A stretch of DNA of 64,000 nucleotides from Streptomyces sp. CB02980 (GTDB lineage: Bacteria; Actinomycetota; Actinomycetes; Streptomycetales; Streptomycetaceae): positions 372,001-436,000 of the forward strand of contig NZ_JACSCH020000002.1 of assembly GCF_014451325.2 (NCBI RefSeq), in the 5' to 3' direction. Of this stretch, positions 1 to 8,802 are shown piece by piece. The position numbers and the translations under genes were made by a program. How positions within the stretch are numbered: position 1 is the stretch's first letter; each line of letters starts with the position of its first letter. The notes beneath the pieces were generated by a model. The model saw only the letters and a program-made list of their open reading frames with translations, searched no databases and was not told the DNA's origin.

Positions 1-322
1 AGTCGACCGCCTTCAGGTCGAAGGCCTGGAGCGCGAAGCCCTCGTGGGCGGTGACGAAGACGACGAGCGGCGGGCGGGCGAAGCCGGCGAGCAGGCGGGC
101 CACGTCGAGTCCGGTGAGGCCGGGCATGTGGATGTCGAGGAAGACGACGTCGACGGCGTCGTCGCCGTCCGGCCCGGTCTCCAGGGCACGCCCGATCCTG
201 CGGAGGGCGGCGGTGGCGTCACCCGCGCCCTCGGCGGAGCGCACACGGGGGTCGGCGCGCAGCAGATAGAGCAGCTCCCCGAGGGCGGGTTCCTCGTCGT
301 CGACGGCCAGTACGCGCAGCAT
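1..322 (-). CDS. LytTR-type response regulator, N-terminal receiver part (cut by window edge)
   Basis: The frame runs off the left edge, so only about 107 residues are visible. The ATG at 322 opens with LRVLAVDDEE, the acidic pocket of a two-component receiver domain. The phosphoacceptor Asp lies in VVFLDIHMPG and the switch Thr in VVFVTAHE, followed by FALQAFDLKAVD, a wording typical of the LytR/AlgR class, whose members carry a C-terminal LytTR DNA-binding domain. That domain would lie outside the window, so the class is an inference. The gene is divergent from nothing visible; the next gene on the same strand (DNA glycosylase) ends 46 bp upstream of this start. Confidence 0.8.
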   Translation of the reverse strand, partial: MLRVLAVDDEEPALGELLYLLRADPRVRSAEGAGDATAALRRIGRALETGPDGDDAVDVVFLDIHMPGLTGLDVARLLAGFARPPLVVFVTAHEGFALQAFDLKAVD

Positions 323-368
323 GCGGCGGAGTGTAACGGGCGGCCGCGAGCGCCTCCGCGGCGTCGGG

Positions 369-1241
369 CTACTTGAGGAGCTTGGACAGGCGGCGGTCGG
401 CGAGGGGCTTCCCGCCGGTCTGGCAGGTGGGGCAGTACTGGAGGGAGGAGTCGCTGAAGGAGACCTCGCGGATGGTGTCGCCGCACACGGGGCAGGCTTC
501 GCCGGTGCGGCCGTGGACGCGCATGCCGCTCCTCTTCTCGGCCTTGAGCTTCCCGGCGGCGAGACCGTGGGAGCGGTCGACGGCCTCGTGGAGGGTGGTC
601 CGCATCGCCGTGTAGAGGGCGGCGGTCTCGTCCGGGCCGAGGTTCTGGGTGGGTTTGAAGGGGGACATCTTCGCGGCGTGGAGGATCTCGTCGCTGTACG
701 CGTTGCCGATGCCGGCGATGAGGCTCTGGTCGCGCAGGGCGCCCTTGATCTGGCGCCGTTCGCCGGAGAGCAGCGCGGCGAACTCATCGGGGCCGAACTC
801 CTCGGCGAGCGGGTCGGGTCCGAGCCGCGCGACGCCCGGGACCTCCTGCGGGTCGTGCACCACGTACACGGCGAGGCGCTTGGTGGTGCCCGCCTCGGTG
901 AGGTCGAAGCCGTCGCCGCCGGTGAGCGCGGTCCGCAGCGCCAGCGGGCCCTTGCCCGGCTTGGGCGGTCCCGAGGGCAGCGGGTCCTGCCAGCGGAGCC
1001 AGCCCGCGCGGGCGAGATGGAACAGGAGGTGCAGCTCGCCGGCCGGTCCCGCGGCGGTGAGGTCGAGGAACTTCCCGTGCCGTCCGACCGCGGTGACCTC
1101 GGCGCCCTCGACGGCGCTCAGGGGCGGGTCGTACGTCTTGAGGACGCTGATCGCGACGGGCAGCACGCGGGCGATCTCCTTGCCCACCAGGTGCGTGTCG
1201 AGGAACGCGCGGAGCGCTTCCACCTCGGGCAGTTCGGGCAT
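369..1241 (-). CDS. Fpg/Nei-family DNA glycosylase (formamidopyrimidine-DNA glycosylase type)
   Basis: Base-excision repair enzyme of the Fpg/Nei superfamily: removes oxidised bases and nicks the abasic site by beta/delta elimination in the cytoplasm. The protein starts with MPELPEVEAL; after Met removal Pro2 is the Schiff-base nucleophile and Glu3 the general acid. The helix-two-turn-helix stretch contains IAGIGNAYSDEILH, and a C-terminal zinc finger has CPVCG and CPTCQ. At 290 residues it has the usual family length. I chose the ATG at 1241 because the catalytic Pro must be residue 2; the longer frame adds 30 residues that would block activity. Whether the preferred substrate is 8-oxoG (Fpg) or oxidised pyrimidine (Nei) is not settled by the sequence. 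Confidence 0.9.
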   Translation of the reverse strand: MPELPEVEALRAFLDTHLVGKEIARVLPVAISVLKTYDPPLSAVEGAEVTAVGRHGKFLDLTAAGPAGELHLLFHLARAGWLRWQDPLPSGPPKPGKGPLALRTALTGGDGFDLTEAGTTKRLAVYVVHDPQEVPGVARLGPDPLAEEFGPDEFAALLSGERRQIKGALRDQSLIAGIGNAYSDEILHAAKMSPFKPTQNLGPDETAALYTAMRTTLHEAVDRSHGLAAGKLKAEKRSGMRVHGRTGEACPVCGDTIREVSFSDSSLQYCPTCQTGGKPLADRRLSKLLK

Positions 1242-1348
1242 GGTTCCACCCTGCCGCACGGGTGGCGGGGCCGCTCGCCGGACACCCTCCGGGGCGTGTC
1301 CACGGGGGGCCGGACGGGACGCGCGGCGCACCGCCTAGGGTGGGTGAC

Positions 1349-2023
1349 GTGCGCGTACTGCTCGTCGAGGACGACGAAGACCTCCGGTTCGGGGTGGCCG
1401 CCGCTCTGCGGGCCGCCGGGCTCGCCGTCGACGAGGCCGCCGATCTGCCCCGGGCCGACGAGGCCCTGTTCGTGACCGCGTACGACTGCGCGGTCTTCGA
1501 CCGGATGCTGCCGTCCGGGGACGCCGCCGCCTATGTCGAGGGGCTGCGGCGCGACGGCCGTGCCGTGCCCGTCCTCTTCCTGACCGCGCGCGACACGGTG
1601 GCGGACCGTGTGGAGGGCTTCGCGAGCGGCGGCGACGACTACCTGGTCAAGCCGTTCGCCGTGCCCGAGCTGGTCGCCCGGGTGCGCAGCCTGTGCCGGC
1701 GCTCCGCCGTCGTACGTCCTCCGGTGCATCGCGCCGGCGACCTGGAGATCGACACCGCCCGTCGGCTGGTCCGCCGGGCCGGGGTGGTTCTCACGCTCAC
1801 CACCAGGGAGTTCGCGGTCCTCGAGGCCCTCGCGGCCCGCGCCGACCAGGCGGTCTCGCGTGCCGAGCTGATCGAGAGCTGCTGGGACGAGATGGCCGAC
1901 CCGCAGTCCAACGTCCTTGAGGTGCTCGTCTCCCAGCTCCGCCGCAAGCTGGGGGACCCGCCGCTGATCCACACCGTGCGCGGGGTCGGCTACCGGCTCG
2001 CGCCGCCCGACGGCACGCGGTGA
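1349..2023 (+). CDS. OmpR/PhoB-type response regulator
   Basis: 224-residue regulator. Residues 1-115 form a receiver domain: VRVLLVEDDED gives the acidic pocket, the phosphoacceptor Asp is in CAVFDRMLP, the switch Thr in LFLTARD and the Lys in DDYLVKPF. Residues about 125-222 are a winged-helix DNA-binding domain (LTTREFAVLEAL, VLVSQLRRKLG, IHTVRGVGYRL). The GTG at 1349 follows an AGGGTGGG ribosome site; the longer upstream frame lacks family similarity. Its stop overlaps the kinase start in a GTGA, so the two are translationally coupled. DRMLP replaces the more common DxMMP, within normal variation. The spaced repeats at 3474-3492 are a candidate target. Confidence 0.93.
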   Translation: MRVLLVEDDEDLRFGVAAALRAAGLAVDEAADLPRADEALFVTAYDCAVFDRMLPSGDAAAYVEGLRRDGRAVPVLFLTARDTVADRVEGFASGGDDYLVKPFAVPELVARVRSLCRRSAVVRPPVHRAGDLEIDTARRLVRRAGVVLTLTTREFAVLEALAARADQAVSRAELIESCWDEMADPQSNVLEVLVSQLRRKLGDPPLIHTVRGVGYRLAPPDGTR

Positions 2024-3384
2024 GGCGGGTTCCCTTCCGCCGTTCGGCGGCGTCGTCTGGCACGCTCACGCCGACGGAGCGGGTCCGGCGGCTGCGCCGT
2101 CGGATCAGTCTGCTGTTCGCGCTGACCAGCGCCGTTGGTCTGATCGCGATGGCCGTACTGGCCGTGCGCAGCGACAGCACGCGCTGGCGGGAGCAGCTCG
2201 ACCACTCGATGGAGGCGGACACCAGCTGGGCCCTGGGTCTGCTGGAGACCGACGAGAACGGGCGGCCGGTCACGGACGTCCTCGCGGACACGGTGAACAC
2301 CGACTGCCCACCGCTGACCGTCCTCCTCGTGACCGCCGAGGCCGAGGCCGGGACCGGCGGGACCGGCGACGGCGGGACCCGCTCCGGCGATCTGACCGTC
2401 CAGCACGCGCCGGCGGCGCCGTGCCTGACGGCCGGTCCCGGGGTGGTCATGGAGGCCGGGCGTGCGGCGGCGCGGGCCGGCGAGGCACGGGGCTTCGACC
2501 GGCGTACGACGAACGGAGAGCCGGTACGGGTCTTCGCGCTGCCCTTCTACCCACCGGAGGCGGCCGAGGACGACGGGCCGCAGGGCGTCCTGGTGACCCT
2601 GACCGACGCGTCGGCACAGGGCGACGACCACCGGCGGCTGGTGTGGGTGGTGACGGGCGGCTGCGCGATCCTCGTACTCCTCTCGGCGGCCGTCGGGCAT
2701 GCCCTTTCGGGGCGGGCGGTCCGGCCGGCGCTCACCGCGCTCGGCCGGCAGGAGGCGTTCCTGGCGGACGCGGCGCACGATCTGCGGACCCCGGCGGCCT
2801 CGCTGCGGACGCTCGCGGAGACGGCGCTGCGCGGCGACACGGACAGCACCGATGTGCACCGGCGCACGCTGCGCCTGGCGGAGGGCATGGGCCGGCTGGT
2901 CGACGGGCTGCTGACGCGGGCCCGCCTCATGTCCGGCACGGCCACGGTGGCGCGCCAGCCGCTGCGCCTCGACCAGTTGGTGGAGGCGGTCGTCCAGGAG
3001 GCCGCCGAGGCGCCCGCGGAGGGCCATCAGGTCCGGGTCGAGACCGAGGACACGGTCGTGGTCGCCGATCCCGATCTGGTCCGCCGGGCCGTCGGCAACC
3101 TGCTGGGCAACGCGCTCGCGCACGGCCACGCGCCCGGCGTTCCGGCGGAGGTACGGATCACGGTGACCCGGGACGGCACCCTGACGGTCGAGGACGCGGG
3201 GCCCGGCCTGCCGCCGGGTGTCGCCGGCGCCCTGTTCGAACGCTTCCGCAGCGGATCCGGATCGACCGGCCTCGGTCTGTCGATCGCGTCCTGGGTCGCC
3301 CACGTCCACGGCGGCACGCTCACGGCGGGGCCGACGGACGGTGGCGGGGCGAGGTTCGTCCTGAGGCTGCCGACACCGGACTGA
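2020..3384 (+). CDS. Sensor histidine kinase partner of the upstream regulator
   Basis: Membrane-bound two-component kinase of 454 residues. An N-terminal helix near residues 28-48 (ISLLFALTSAVGLIAMAVLAV) and a second near 205-230 bracket a roughly 150-residue extracytoplasmic domain with no recognised fold. The dimerisation/phosphoacceptor box is AAHDLRTPAASL (His near residue 253); the ATPase part shows the N box (VGNLLGNALAHG), G1 box (VEDAGPGLP) and G2 box (GSGSTGLGLSIA). There is no clear HAMP consensus between the second helix and the H box. The GTG start overlaps the regulator's TGA. The signal is unknown; the downstream lipoprotein hydrolase suggests an envelope-related input. Confidence 0.92.
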   Translation: MRRVPFRRSAASSGTLTPTERVRRLRRRISLLFALTSAVGLIAMAVLAVRSDSTRWREQLDHSMEADTSWALGLLETDENGRPVTDVLADTVNTDCPPLTVLLVTAEAEAGTGGTGDGGTRSGDLTVQHAPAAPCLTAGPGVVMEAGRAAARAGEARGFDRRTTNGEPVRVFALPFYPPEAAEDDGPQGVLVTLTDASAQGDDHRRLVWVVTGGCAILVLLSAAVGHALSGRAVRPALTALGRQEAFLADAAHDLRTPAASLRTLAETALRGDTDSTDVHRRTLRLAEGMGRLVDGLLTRARLMSGTATVARQPLRLDQLVEAVVQEAAEAPAEGHQVRVETEDTVVVADPDLVRRAVGNLLGNALAHGHAPGVPAEVRITVTRDGTLTVEDAGPGLPPGVAGALFERFRSGSGSTGLGLSIASWVAHVHGGTLTAGPTDGGGARFVLRLPTPD

Positions 3385-3473
3385 GGGTCGGTCCGGTGCG
3401 TCCGGTCCCGGTCGCGGCCTCCGGATGACCACGCGGACGGCTCCCGTCCTCGCCCCCTCCCCCCTCCCCCCCG

Positions 3474-3492
3474 CCTCAGCAAATCCTCAGCA
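3474..3492 (+). promoter_or_regulatory. 11-bp-spaced direct repeat, candidate response-regulator site
   Basis: CCTCAGCA occurs at 3474-3481 and again at 3485-3492, exactly 11 bp apart, about 50 bp before the hydrolase start. OmpR/PhoB-type regulators bind head-to-tail repeats with this spacing, and one is encoded directly upstream. The repeat is seen in the sequence; the link to the regulator at 1349 is inference. Confidence 0.45.
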
Positions 3493-3538
3493 TCCGCGCG
3501 CGATCCTTCCCTGGACCGACCACCCATGGGAGTACCTC

Positions 3539-5164
3539 GTGATCACCGCCCCCACCCGCCGCCGCCAGGCACTCGTTCTCGCCCTCGCCGTACTCGGCGT
3601 CGCCTCCCTGGGCGCCTGTACGGCCGGGTCCGGCCCGGACGGGAGCCGGCCGAGGTCGTCGGCCGGGCCCGCCGATCCGGCGGACCGTCCCGGCCTGCGG
3701 CGCTTCTACGGCCAGAAGCTCGCCTGGAAGCCGTGCGGCGACCACCTGTGCGCCTCGCTCACCGTTCCGATGGACTACGCGCGTCCCGGCGACGGCAAGA
3801 CCTTCGTCCTGCCGGTCGCGAAGGCGGCCACCGCGGTCCCCGGGAAGCGCGTCGGGTCCGTCGTTCTCAACCCCGGGGGTCCTGGCGAGCGCGGCGTGCG
3901 GCTCATCAAGGACGGCGGCGCCGACGAGTTGGGCCGCGGTGTGCGCGAGCGGTTCGACGTCGTGTCCTTCGACCCGCGCGGCGTCGGGGAGAGCAAGCCG
4001 GCGCTGACCTGCGCCCCTGCGGGATCCACGGACACCTCCCCGGGCGACGACACGTCCGTCCCTCCCCTCAACCCCCGTACGGACGCCGAGCGCGCCGACG
4101 CCCTCGCGGACGCGCGGGCCACCGCCGACGGCTGCCGGAGGGCCGGCGGGCCGCTGCTCGCGCACGTCGGCACGGACGATGCCGCCCGCGACCTGGACGT
4201 CCTGCGGGCCGCGCTCGGCGACCGGCGGCTGACGTACGTCGGCTGGTCGTACGGCACGAGCCTGGGCACCTCGTACGCCGAGCAGTTCCCGCGCCGCGTA
4301 CGGGCGATGGTCCTGGACGGGGCGGTGGATCCGTCGCTCGACTGGCGGCAGCGGGCGCTCGGTCAGGCCACCGGTTTCCGGGACGCGGTCGAGGAGTACG
4401 CCGCCTCCTGCGCCGACGTGGTCGGTGACGGCTGCCCCGGCGCGACGCCCGAGGAGATACGCGGGCTGATCGGCCGGCTCGTCGAGCGGACGCGGCGCGA
4501 GCCGCTGCCGGTCGACGATTCCGAGTACGGTCTCGACGCCGCAGCCCTGGTCTCCGCGCTGAGCCTGTCCATGTACACACCGGAGGTCCAGTGGGCGGCC
4601 CTGTCCGAGGCCCTGGCGGCGGCGGACGGCGGCGACGGTACGAAGCTGGCGGCCCTGGCGGCGGGAGAGGAGGAGTCGACGGAGCCCGATGCGGAGTCCG
4701 GCGCCGACTCCGGCGCCGCGCAGACCGGGCCCGCCGACACCGTCCCCGAGGACAACAGCGAGGCCGCCCTCATCGCGATCAACTGCCTCGACGTCCCCCA
4801 CCCGCGCGACGCCCAGGCCTACTGGGACGCCCTCGGCCCCGCCGAGAAGGCGGCGGGCGTCTACGGCACGACCGGGGTGACGGGCGAGCTGGTCTGCAAG
4901 GACTGGCCTGCCGGTCCCCAGCGCCCGCACCGGGTGAAGGCCGCGGGTGTCCCGCCGGTCCTGGTCGTCGGCACGGCCGGCGACCCGGCGACGCCGTACG
5001 CCGAGGCGGTGAGCCTGGCGGGCCAGTTCCCCGGCGGCATGCTGCTGTCCTTCGAAGCCCCCGGCCACACCGGGTACGGCCGCAACCCCTGCGTCGACAA
5101 GAAGGTCGAGGAGTACCTGATCCGCCTCACGAAGGTTCGCCCCGGCACGACCTGTACCGCGTAG
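3539..5164 (+). CDS. Secreted lipoprotein alpha/beta-hydrolase (tripeptidyl aminopeptidase type)
   Basis: 541-residue exported hydrolase of the alpha/beta-fold family that includes Streptomyces tripeptidyl aminopeptidases. The GTG at 3539 sits 6 bp after a GGGAG ribosome site and begins a Tat/Sec-like signal with a lipobox LGAC, so the mature protein should be a lipid-anchored lipoprotein. The oxyanion segment is NPGGPGERG, the nucleophile elbow is GWSYGTSLG (Ser near residue 240), the acid is expected in VVGTAGDPATP and the catalytic His in APGHTGYG. An Asp/Glu-rich acidic insertion near 365-400 interrupts the lid. It follows the two-component pair in the same direction and is probably controlled by it. 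Confidence 0.88.
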   Translation: MITAPTRRRQALVLALAVLGVASLGACTAGSGPDGSRPRSSAGPADPADRPGLRRFYGQKLAWKPCGDHLCASLTVPMDYARPGDGKTFVLPVAKAATAVPGKRVGSVVLNPGGPGERGVRLIKDGGADELGRGVRERFDVVSFDPRGVGESKPALTCAPAGSTDTSPGDDTSVPPLNPRTDAERADALADARATADGCRRAGGPLLAHVGTDDAARDLDVLRAALGDRRLTYVGWSYGTSLGTSYAEQFPRRVRAMVLDGAVDPSLDWRQRALGQATGFRDAVEEYAASCADVVGDGCPGATPEEIRGLIGRLVERTRREPLPVDDSEYGLDAAALVSALSLSMYTPEVQWAALSEALAAADGGDGTKLAALAAGEEESTEPDAESGADSGAAQTGPADTVPEDNSEAALIAINCLDVPHPRDAQAYWDALGPAEKAAGVYGTTGVTGELVCKDWPAGPQRPHRVKAAGVPPVLVVGTAGDPATPYAEAVSLAGQFPGGMLLSFEAPGHTGYGRNPCVDKKVEEYLIRLTKVRPGTTCTA

Positions 5165-5173
5165 ACCGCAGGG

Positions 5174-6520
5174 CTACGGCGTCTCCGGCGGGTCCAGGAG
5201 GTCGAGTTCGGCCGTCAGGGCGTCGGCCAGCGCGTCGAGGTCGGGGACGGCCTCGCCGTCGGCGACCAGACCGATGTGGACCTGGCCGCCGTACGGGGAC
5301 ATGGCGACGGCGAGGGACTGGCCGCGGGCCAGCGGGGCCATCGGGAAGAGCGCGCGCAGCGGCGCCCCGCCGAGGGAGAGCGCCGAGCGGGGCAGCGGCA
5401 CCTGGGTGACCAGGAGGTCGAAGAGGAGCCGGGCGGCGCCGGAGGCGAACGGGGCGCCGAAGCGGTGGGCGAGCGGCGGCAGTTGGTCGGCGAGGAGGGC
5501 GACGGCCCCGGCGCCCCTGAGGGGGCCCGCGGCCTTGTTGCGGTCCATGGCGCTCCGGACCGCGGCCAGCCTGGCCGCCGGGTCGGCCTCGGTGACGGGC
5601 AGGTCGAGGAGGTAGCCGGAGAGGCTGTTGCCGGGGCCGGGCGGGGTGCCGGGCCGGCGCCGGGAGACGGGGACGAGGGCCCGGAGGTCGGCTCCGGGGA
5701 GGGACGGCCCGCGCCCGTCGAACCAGCGGCGGAGGGCCCCCGCGACGAGGGCGAGGAGGACGTCGTTGGCGGTGCCGCCGGTGGTGCGGCGAATCCGGTG
5801 GACCCGCTCGAGGGGCAGCGAGGCGGTGGCGATCCGGCGGGTGCCGCTGGACTCGGCGGCGAGTGCGGCGGTGGGCCGTCCGTCGAGGCGGCTCGCGCGG
5901 ACGACGGAGGCTCCGACCTCGACGGCCCGGCCGAGGTCGCCGAGCCGGTCGCGGGCCATGCCGAGGAGCCGTCCTGGTCCGGGGAGCCAGGAGCGTGGGG
6001 GTACGGGGCGGGCGCGGCCGGCGGTACGGCGGCCCACGGCGATCTCGTCGAAGATGCCGGCGCCGATGGCGACCGCGCGCATGCCGTCGGCGAGGGCGTG
6101 GTGGAGCTTCACGAGGACGGCGAAGGAGCCGTCGGGTGCGCCGCTGAGCAGGTACATCTCCCAGGGCGGCAGGCCGCGGGCGACGGGCCGTTCCATGAGT
6201 TCGGCGGCGAGGCGGGTGGCCTCGGCGGGGAAGTCGGCGCCGGGGAGGGCGATCTCGTGGACGTGCCGGCGTACGTCGAAGTCGGGGTCGGCGCTCCAGG
6301 CGGCGCCGCCGACGGGGAGCAGGACGTCGCGGACGCGCATCCGGAGCCGGGGGACGGCGGCGGCGCGGCGGGCGAGCAGGCCGAGGACGTCCGGCGGCTC
6401 CTGGCCGCTGTCCGTGGGGGTGGGGCCGAAGTGGGCGAGCGCCCCGAGGTGCAGGGGGTGCGCGGTGGATTCCAGGTGCCAGAAGGCCAGGTCCAGCGGT
6501 GCCAGTAGCTCACTGCTCAC
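5174..6520 (-). CDS. Wax ester synthase/diacylglycerol acyltransferase (WS/DGAT)
   Basis: Bifunctional acyl-CoA:alcohol/diacylglycerol acyltransferase family, which makes storage triacylglycerol or wax ester at the inner face of the membrane. The condensation-like active-site motif HHALADG fits HHxxxDG; the conserved N-terminal DLAFWHLE region and the ND..L block near TGGTANDVLLALV are present. About 448 residues, normal length. I prefer the GTG at 6520, preceded by GAGGA at 5-6 bp, over the ATG at 6538, which lacks a ribosome site. It converges with the hydrolase, the stops lying only 9 bp apart. Its upstream region holds three related inverted elements (see 6578-6644), so repression by a fatty-acid- or lipid-sensing factor is plausible. 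Confidence 0.9.
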   Translation of the reverse strand: MSSELLAPLDLAFWHLESTAHPLHLGALAHFGPTPTDSGQEPPDVLGLLARRAAAVPRLRMRVRDVLLPVGGAAWSADPDFDVRRHVHEIALPGADFPAEATRLAAELMERPVARGLPPWEMYLLSGAPDGSFAVLVKLHHALADGMRAVAIGAGIFDEIAVGRRTAGRARPVPPRSWLPGPGRLLGMARDRLGDLGRAVEVGASVVRASRLDGRPTAALAAESSGTRRIATASLPLERVHRIRRTTGGTANDVLLALVAGALRRWFDGRGPSLPGADLRALVPVSRRRPGTPPGPGNSLSGYLLDLPVTEADPAARLAAVRSAMDRNKAAGPLRGAGAVALLADQLPPLAHRFGAPFASGAARLLFDLLVTQVPLPRSALSLGGAPLRALFPMAPLARGQSLAVAMSPYGGQVHIGLVADGEAVPDLDALADALTAELDLLDPPETP

Positions 6521-6577
6521 GGGTGTCCTCACGTACATGCGGCGCGGAGAGCCGGGAGCACGAAGTCAATCGCGTAC

Positions 6578-6644
6578 CGACAGTTACGGTCAAGGATGAT
6601 CGATGCACGCACTGTTAACTGTCGTGCTCTTCTGTTAACAGTCG
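6578..6644. promoter_or_regulatory. Clustered GTTAAC palindromes upstream of the WS/DGAT gene
   Basis: CGACAGTTA at 6578-6586 is the exact reverse complement of TAACTGTCG at 6616-6624. Two GTTAAC cores, at 6614-6619 and 6634-6639, are 20 bp apart; the second lies in the perfect palindrome CTGTTAACAG. This stretch lies between the WS/DGAT start and the end of the same-strand phosphatase gene, so it is most likely the acyltransferase control region. No regulator gene is adjacent. Confidence 0.45.
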
Positions 6645-6662
6645 CACCTTTCTGTGACGGGC

Positions 6663-8753
6663 TCAGTTCTGCACGGTGAATTCGCACCACACGCACTTGC
6701 CGCTCCCCCGCGACTCCACTCCCCAGACGTCGGAGATCTGGTCGACGAGCAGCAGTCCGCGCCCGGAGACGCCCGCCTCCCCCGCCTCACGGCGCCGGGG
6801 CAGCGCGCTGGAGCGGTCCTCGACCTCCACCCGGAGCCGCCGTTCGGCCCCGCCGAGGATCCGCAGGGTCACGATGGCCCCGCCGTCGGTGTGCATCAGC
6901 GCGTTGGTCATCAGCTCGTCGGCGACCAGCTCGATCTCGTCGGCCCGTTCCTCGGCGCCCCAGGCCTGGACGGCGGCCCTGATCATGTGCCGGGCCGAGC
7001 TCAGCGCCTCGGGGTCGTTCTGGGCCACGTGCTGCTGGAACCGGCCGGCGCCGTGAGCGGCGGTCGCGGTCTGGCGGCGCAGGAGCAGGATCGCGACGTC
7101 GTCCTCGCCGCCCCGGTCGGCGACCACGTCGCACAGGTGGTCGGCGAGCTCCTGGAGGTCGGCGGGCCCGCGCCGGACGAGGGCGGAGAGCCACTGGAGG
7201 CCCTCGTCGAGATCGGATCCCGGCTTCTCGACCAGACCGTCGGTGTAGAGCATCAGCGTCTGCCCGGGGTCCAGTTCCAGCGTGGTCACCGGGTAGTCGA
7301 GCCGGCCGAACTCGGCGGAGAGCCCGAGCGGCAGTCCGCCCTCTACCGGGATCCTGCGGCAGCGCCCGTCCATCTCCCGGATCAGCGGGTCGACATGGCC
7401 GGCGCGCACCACCTGGACGACTCCCGTGCCGAGGTCGACCTCGGCGTACGTGCAGGTGGCGAAGCGTTCGGTGTCGAGTTCGTGGAGGAAGACGGAGGCG
7501 CGGGCCATCACCGTGGCGGGGGTGTGCCCTTCGGCGGCGTACGCGCGCAGCACGATCCGCAGCTGGCCCATGACGGCCGCCGCGTGGGTGTCGTGACCCT
7601 GTACGTCCCCGATGACGGCGCCGACCCGCCCGCCGGGGAGCGCGATGATGTCGTACCAGTCGCCGCCGATGTCCCGGCCGAGGCGGGCCGAACGGTAGCG
7701 GACGGCCGTCTGGGCGCCCGGCACGTCGGGGATCCGGCGGGGCAGCATCGCCTGCTGGAGCCCCTCGGCGAGGTCGTGCTCCTGCTCGTACAGCATGGCC
7801 CGCTGGAGGCTCTGGGCGATGCTGCTGCCGAGGGCGACGAGCAGGGTCCGCTCGTCCTCGCTGAAGCCGGTCTTGTCGCTGTAGAGGAGTCCGAGCGCGC
7901 CGATGGGCCGGGCCTGCGCGATGAGCGGCAGATAGACGGCGGCGGTGATGCCGAGTCCGCTGATGTGCGGCCAGAGCACCGGGAAGGAGTCGGCGAAGTC
8001 CCGGGGCGACTCGATGAACCGCGGCCGCAGGGTGCGGATCACCTCGCTCATCGGGTACGGCTCGTCCACCCGGGTGAACCGGGTGCCCGGCACGAAGGCG
8101 CCGTCGGGGCCCTCGGCGACCAGTTGGATGCGGCCGGCGTCGAGGAGGCCCATGACGAGGCTCGCGGCGCCGAAGTGTTCCAGCGCGTGGGAGTCGTTGA
8201 GCAGGTCGATGACGTCCTGCACGGTCCGCGCGTAGGCGAGGGCGGCCGTGGTGCCCTCGACGACCCCGGCGCGCCGGCGCCGCCCCTCGTCGAGGCCGAG
8301 CCGGGCGGCGGACTCGGTGAGTTCATGGGTGGCGTCCCGGACGACACCGACGATGCGGACCGGGCGGCCGCTGTCGTCGCGGTGGACGATTCCCTGGGTG
8401 TGGGTCCACTGGTGCCCGCCGTCGCGGCGGCGGATGCGGAAGTACGCGCCGTACTCCGCGCTGCCGTCCTTGAGCGCCTGCGCGACCAGGGTGTCGAGGC
8501 GACGGGCCTCGTCCGGCAGCACCCGCGAGCCGAGCGAGTCGGGGCGGTCGTCGTAGTCCGCGCGGTCCATGTCGAAGACGTCGAGGGCGGCCTCGTCCAT
8601 GATCATCGTGCCGTTGACGAGATCCCAGTCGAAACCGCCCATCCGGAAGGCCGTACCGAATGCGGCCAGGATCCGTGCCGTCCCGCCGCCCGTTCCCTCC
8701 AGGGCGCGGCTGAGCCGCTCGACCGCATCCCCTCCCCCGTTGCCCGCGTTCAT
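6663..8753 (-). CDS. PAS-GAF-SpoIIE phosphatase with C-terminal RsbW-like ATPase
   Basis: 696-residue multidomain regulator. Residues about 35-150 are PAS-like with a PAC tail (DGGHQWTHTQ, IVGVVRDAT), about 165-330 a GAF domain, about 350-560 a PP2C/SpoIIE Ser/Thr phosphatase (GGDWYDII, IGDVQGHD, LYTDGLVE, EDDVAILLL), and about 570-695 a histidine-kinase-like ATPase of the anti-sigma class (VADELMTNALMH, GRGLLLVDQ). Such proteins are thought to dephosphorylate anti-sigma antagonists and bind sigma factors in partner switching. No transmembrane segment is seen, so it should be cytosolic. The ATG at 8753 follows GGGGGAGG. No sigma factor or antagonist gene is next to it. Confidence 0.9.
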   Translation of the reverse strand: MNAGNGGGDAVERLSRALEGTGGGTARILAAFGTAFRMGGFDWDLVNGTMIMDEAALDVFDMDRADYDDRPDSLGSRVLPDEARRLDTLVAQALKDGSAEYGAYFRIRRRDGGHQWTHTQGIVHRDDSGRPVRIVGVVRDATHELTESAARLGLDEGRRRRAGVVEGTTAALAYARTVQDVIDLLNDSHALEHFGAASLVMGLLDAGRIQLVAEGPDGAFVPGTRFTRVDEPYPMSEVIRTLRPRFIESPRDFADSFPVLWPHISGLGITAAVYLPLIAQARPIGALGLLYSDKTGFSEDERTLLVALGSSIAQSLQRAMLYEQEHDLAEGLQQAMLPRRIPDVPGAQTAVRYRSARLGRDIGGDWYDIIALPGGRVGAVIGDVQGHDTHAAAVMGQLRIVLRAYAAEGHTPATVMARASVFLHELDTERFATCTYAEVDLGTGVVQVVRAGHVDPLIREMDGRCRRIPVEGGLPLGLSAEFGRLDYPVTTLELDPGQTLMLYTDGLVEKPGSDLDEGLQWLSALVRRGPADLQELADHLCDVVADRGGEDDVAILLLRRQTATAAHGAGRFQQHVAQNDPEALSSARHMIRAAVQAWGAEERADEIELVADELMTNALMHTDGGAIVTLRILGGAERRLRVEVEDRSSALPRRREAGEAGVSGRGLLLVDQISDVWGVESRGSGKCVWCEFTVQN

Positions 8754-8802
8754 GGGGCCACGCTAGGCGCAGCCCCGCCCGTGCGCACCATGAAGATCCG
8801 TT

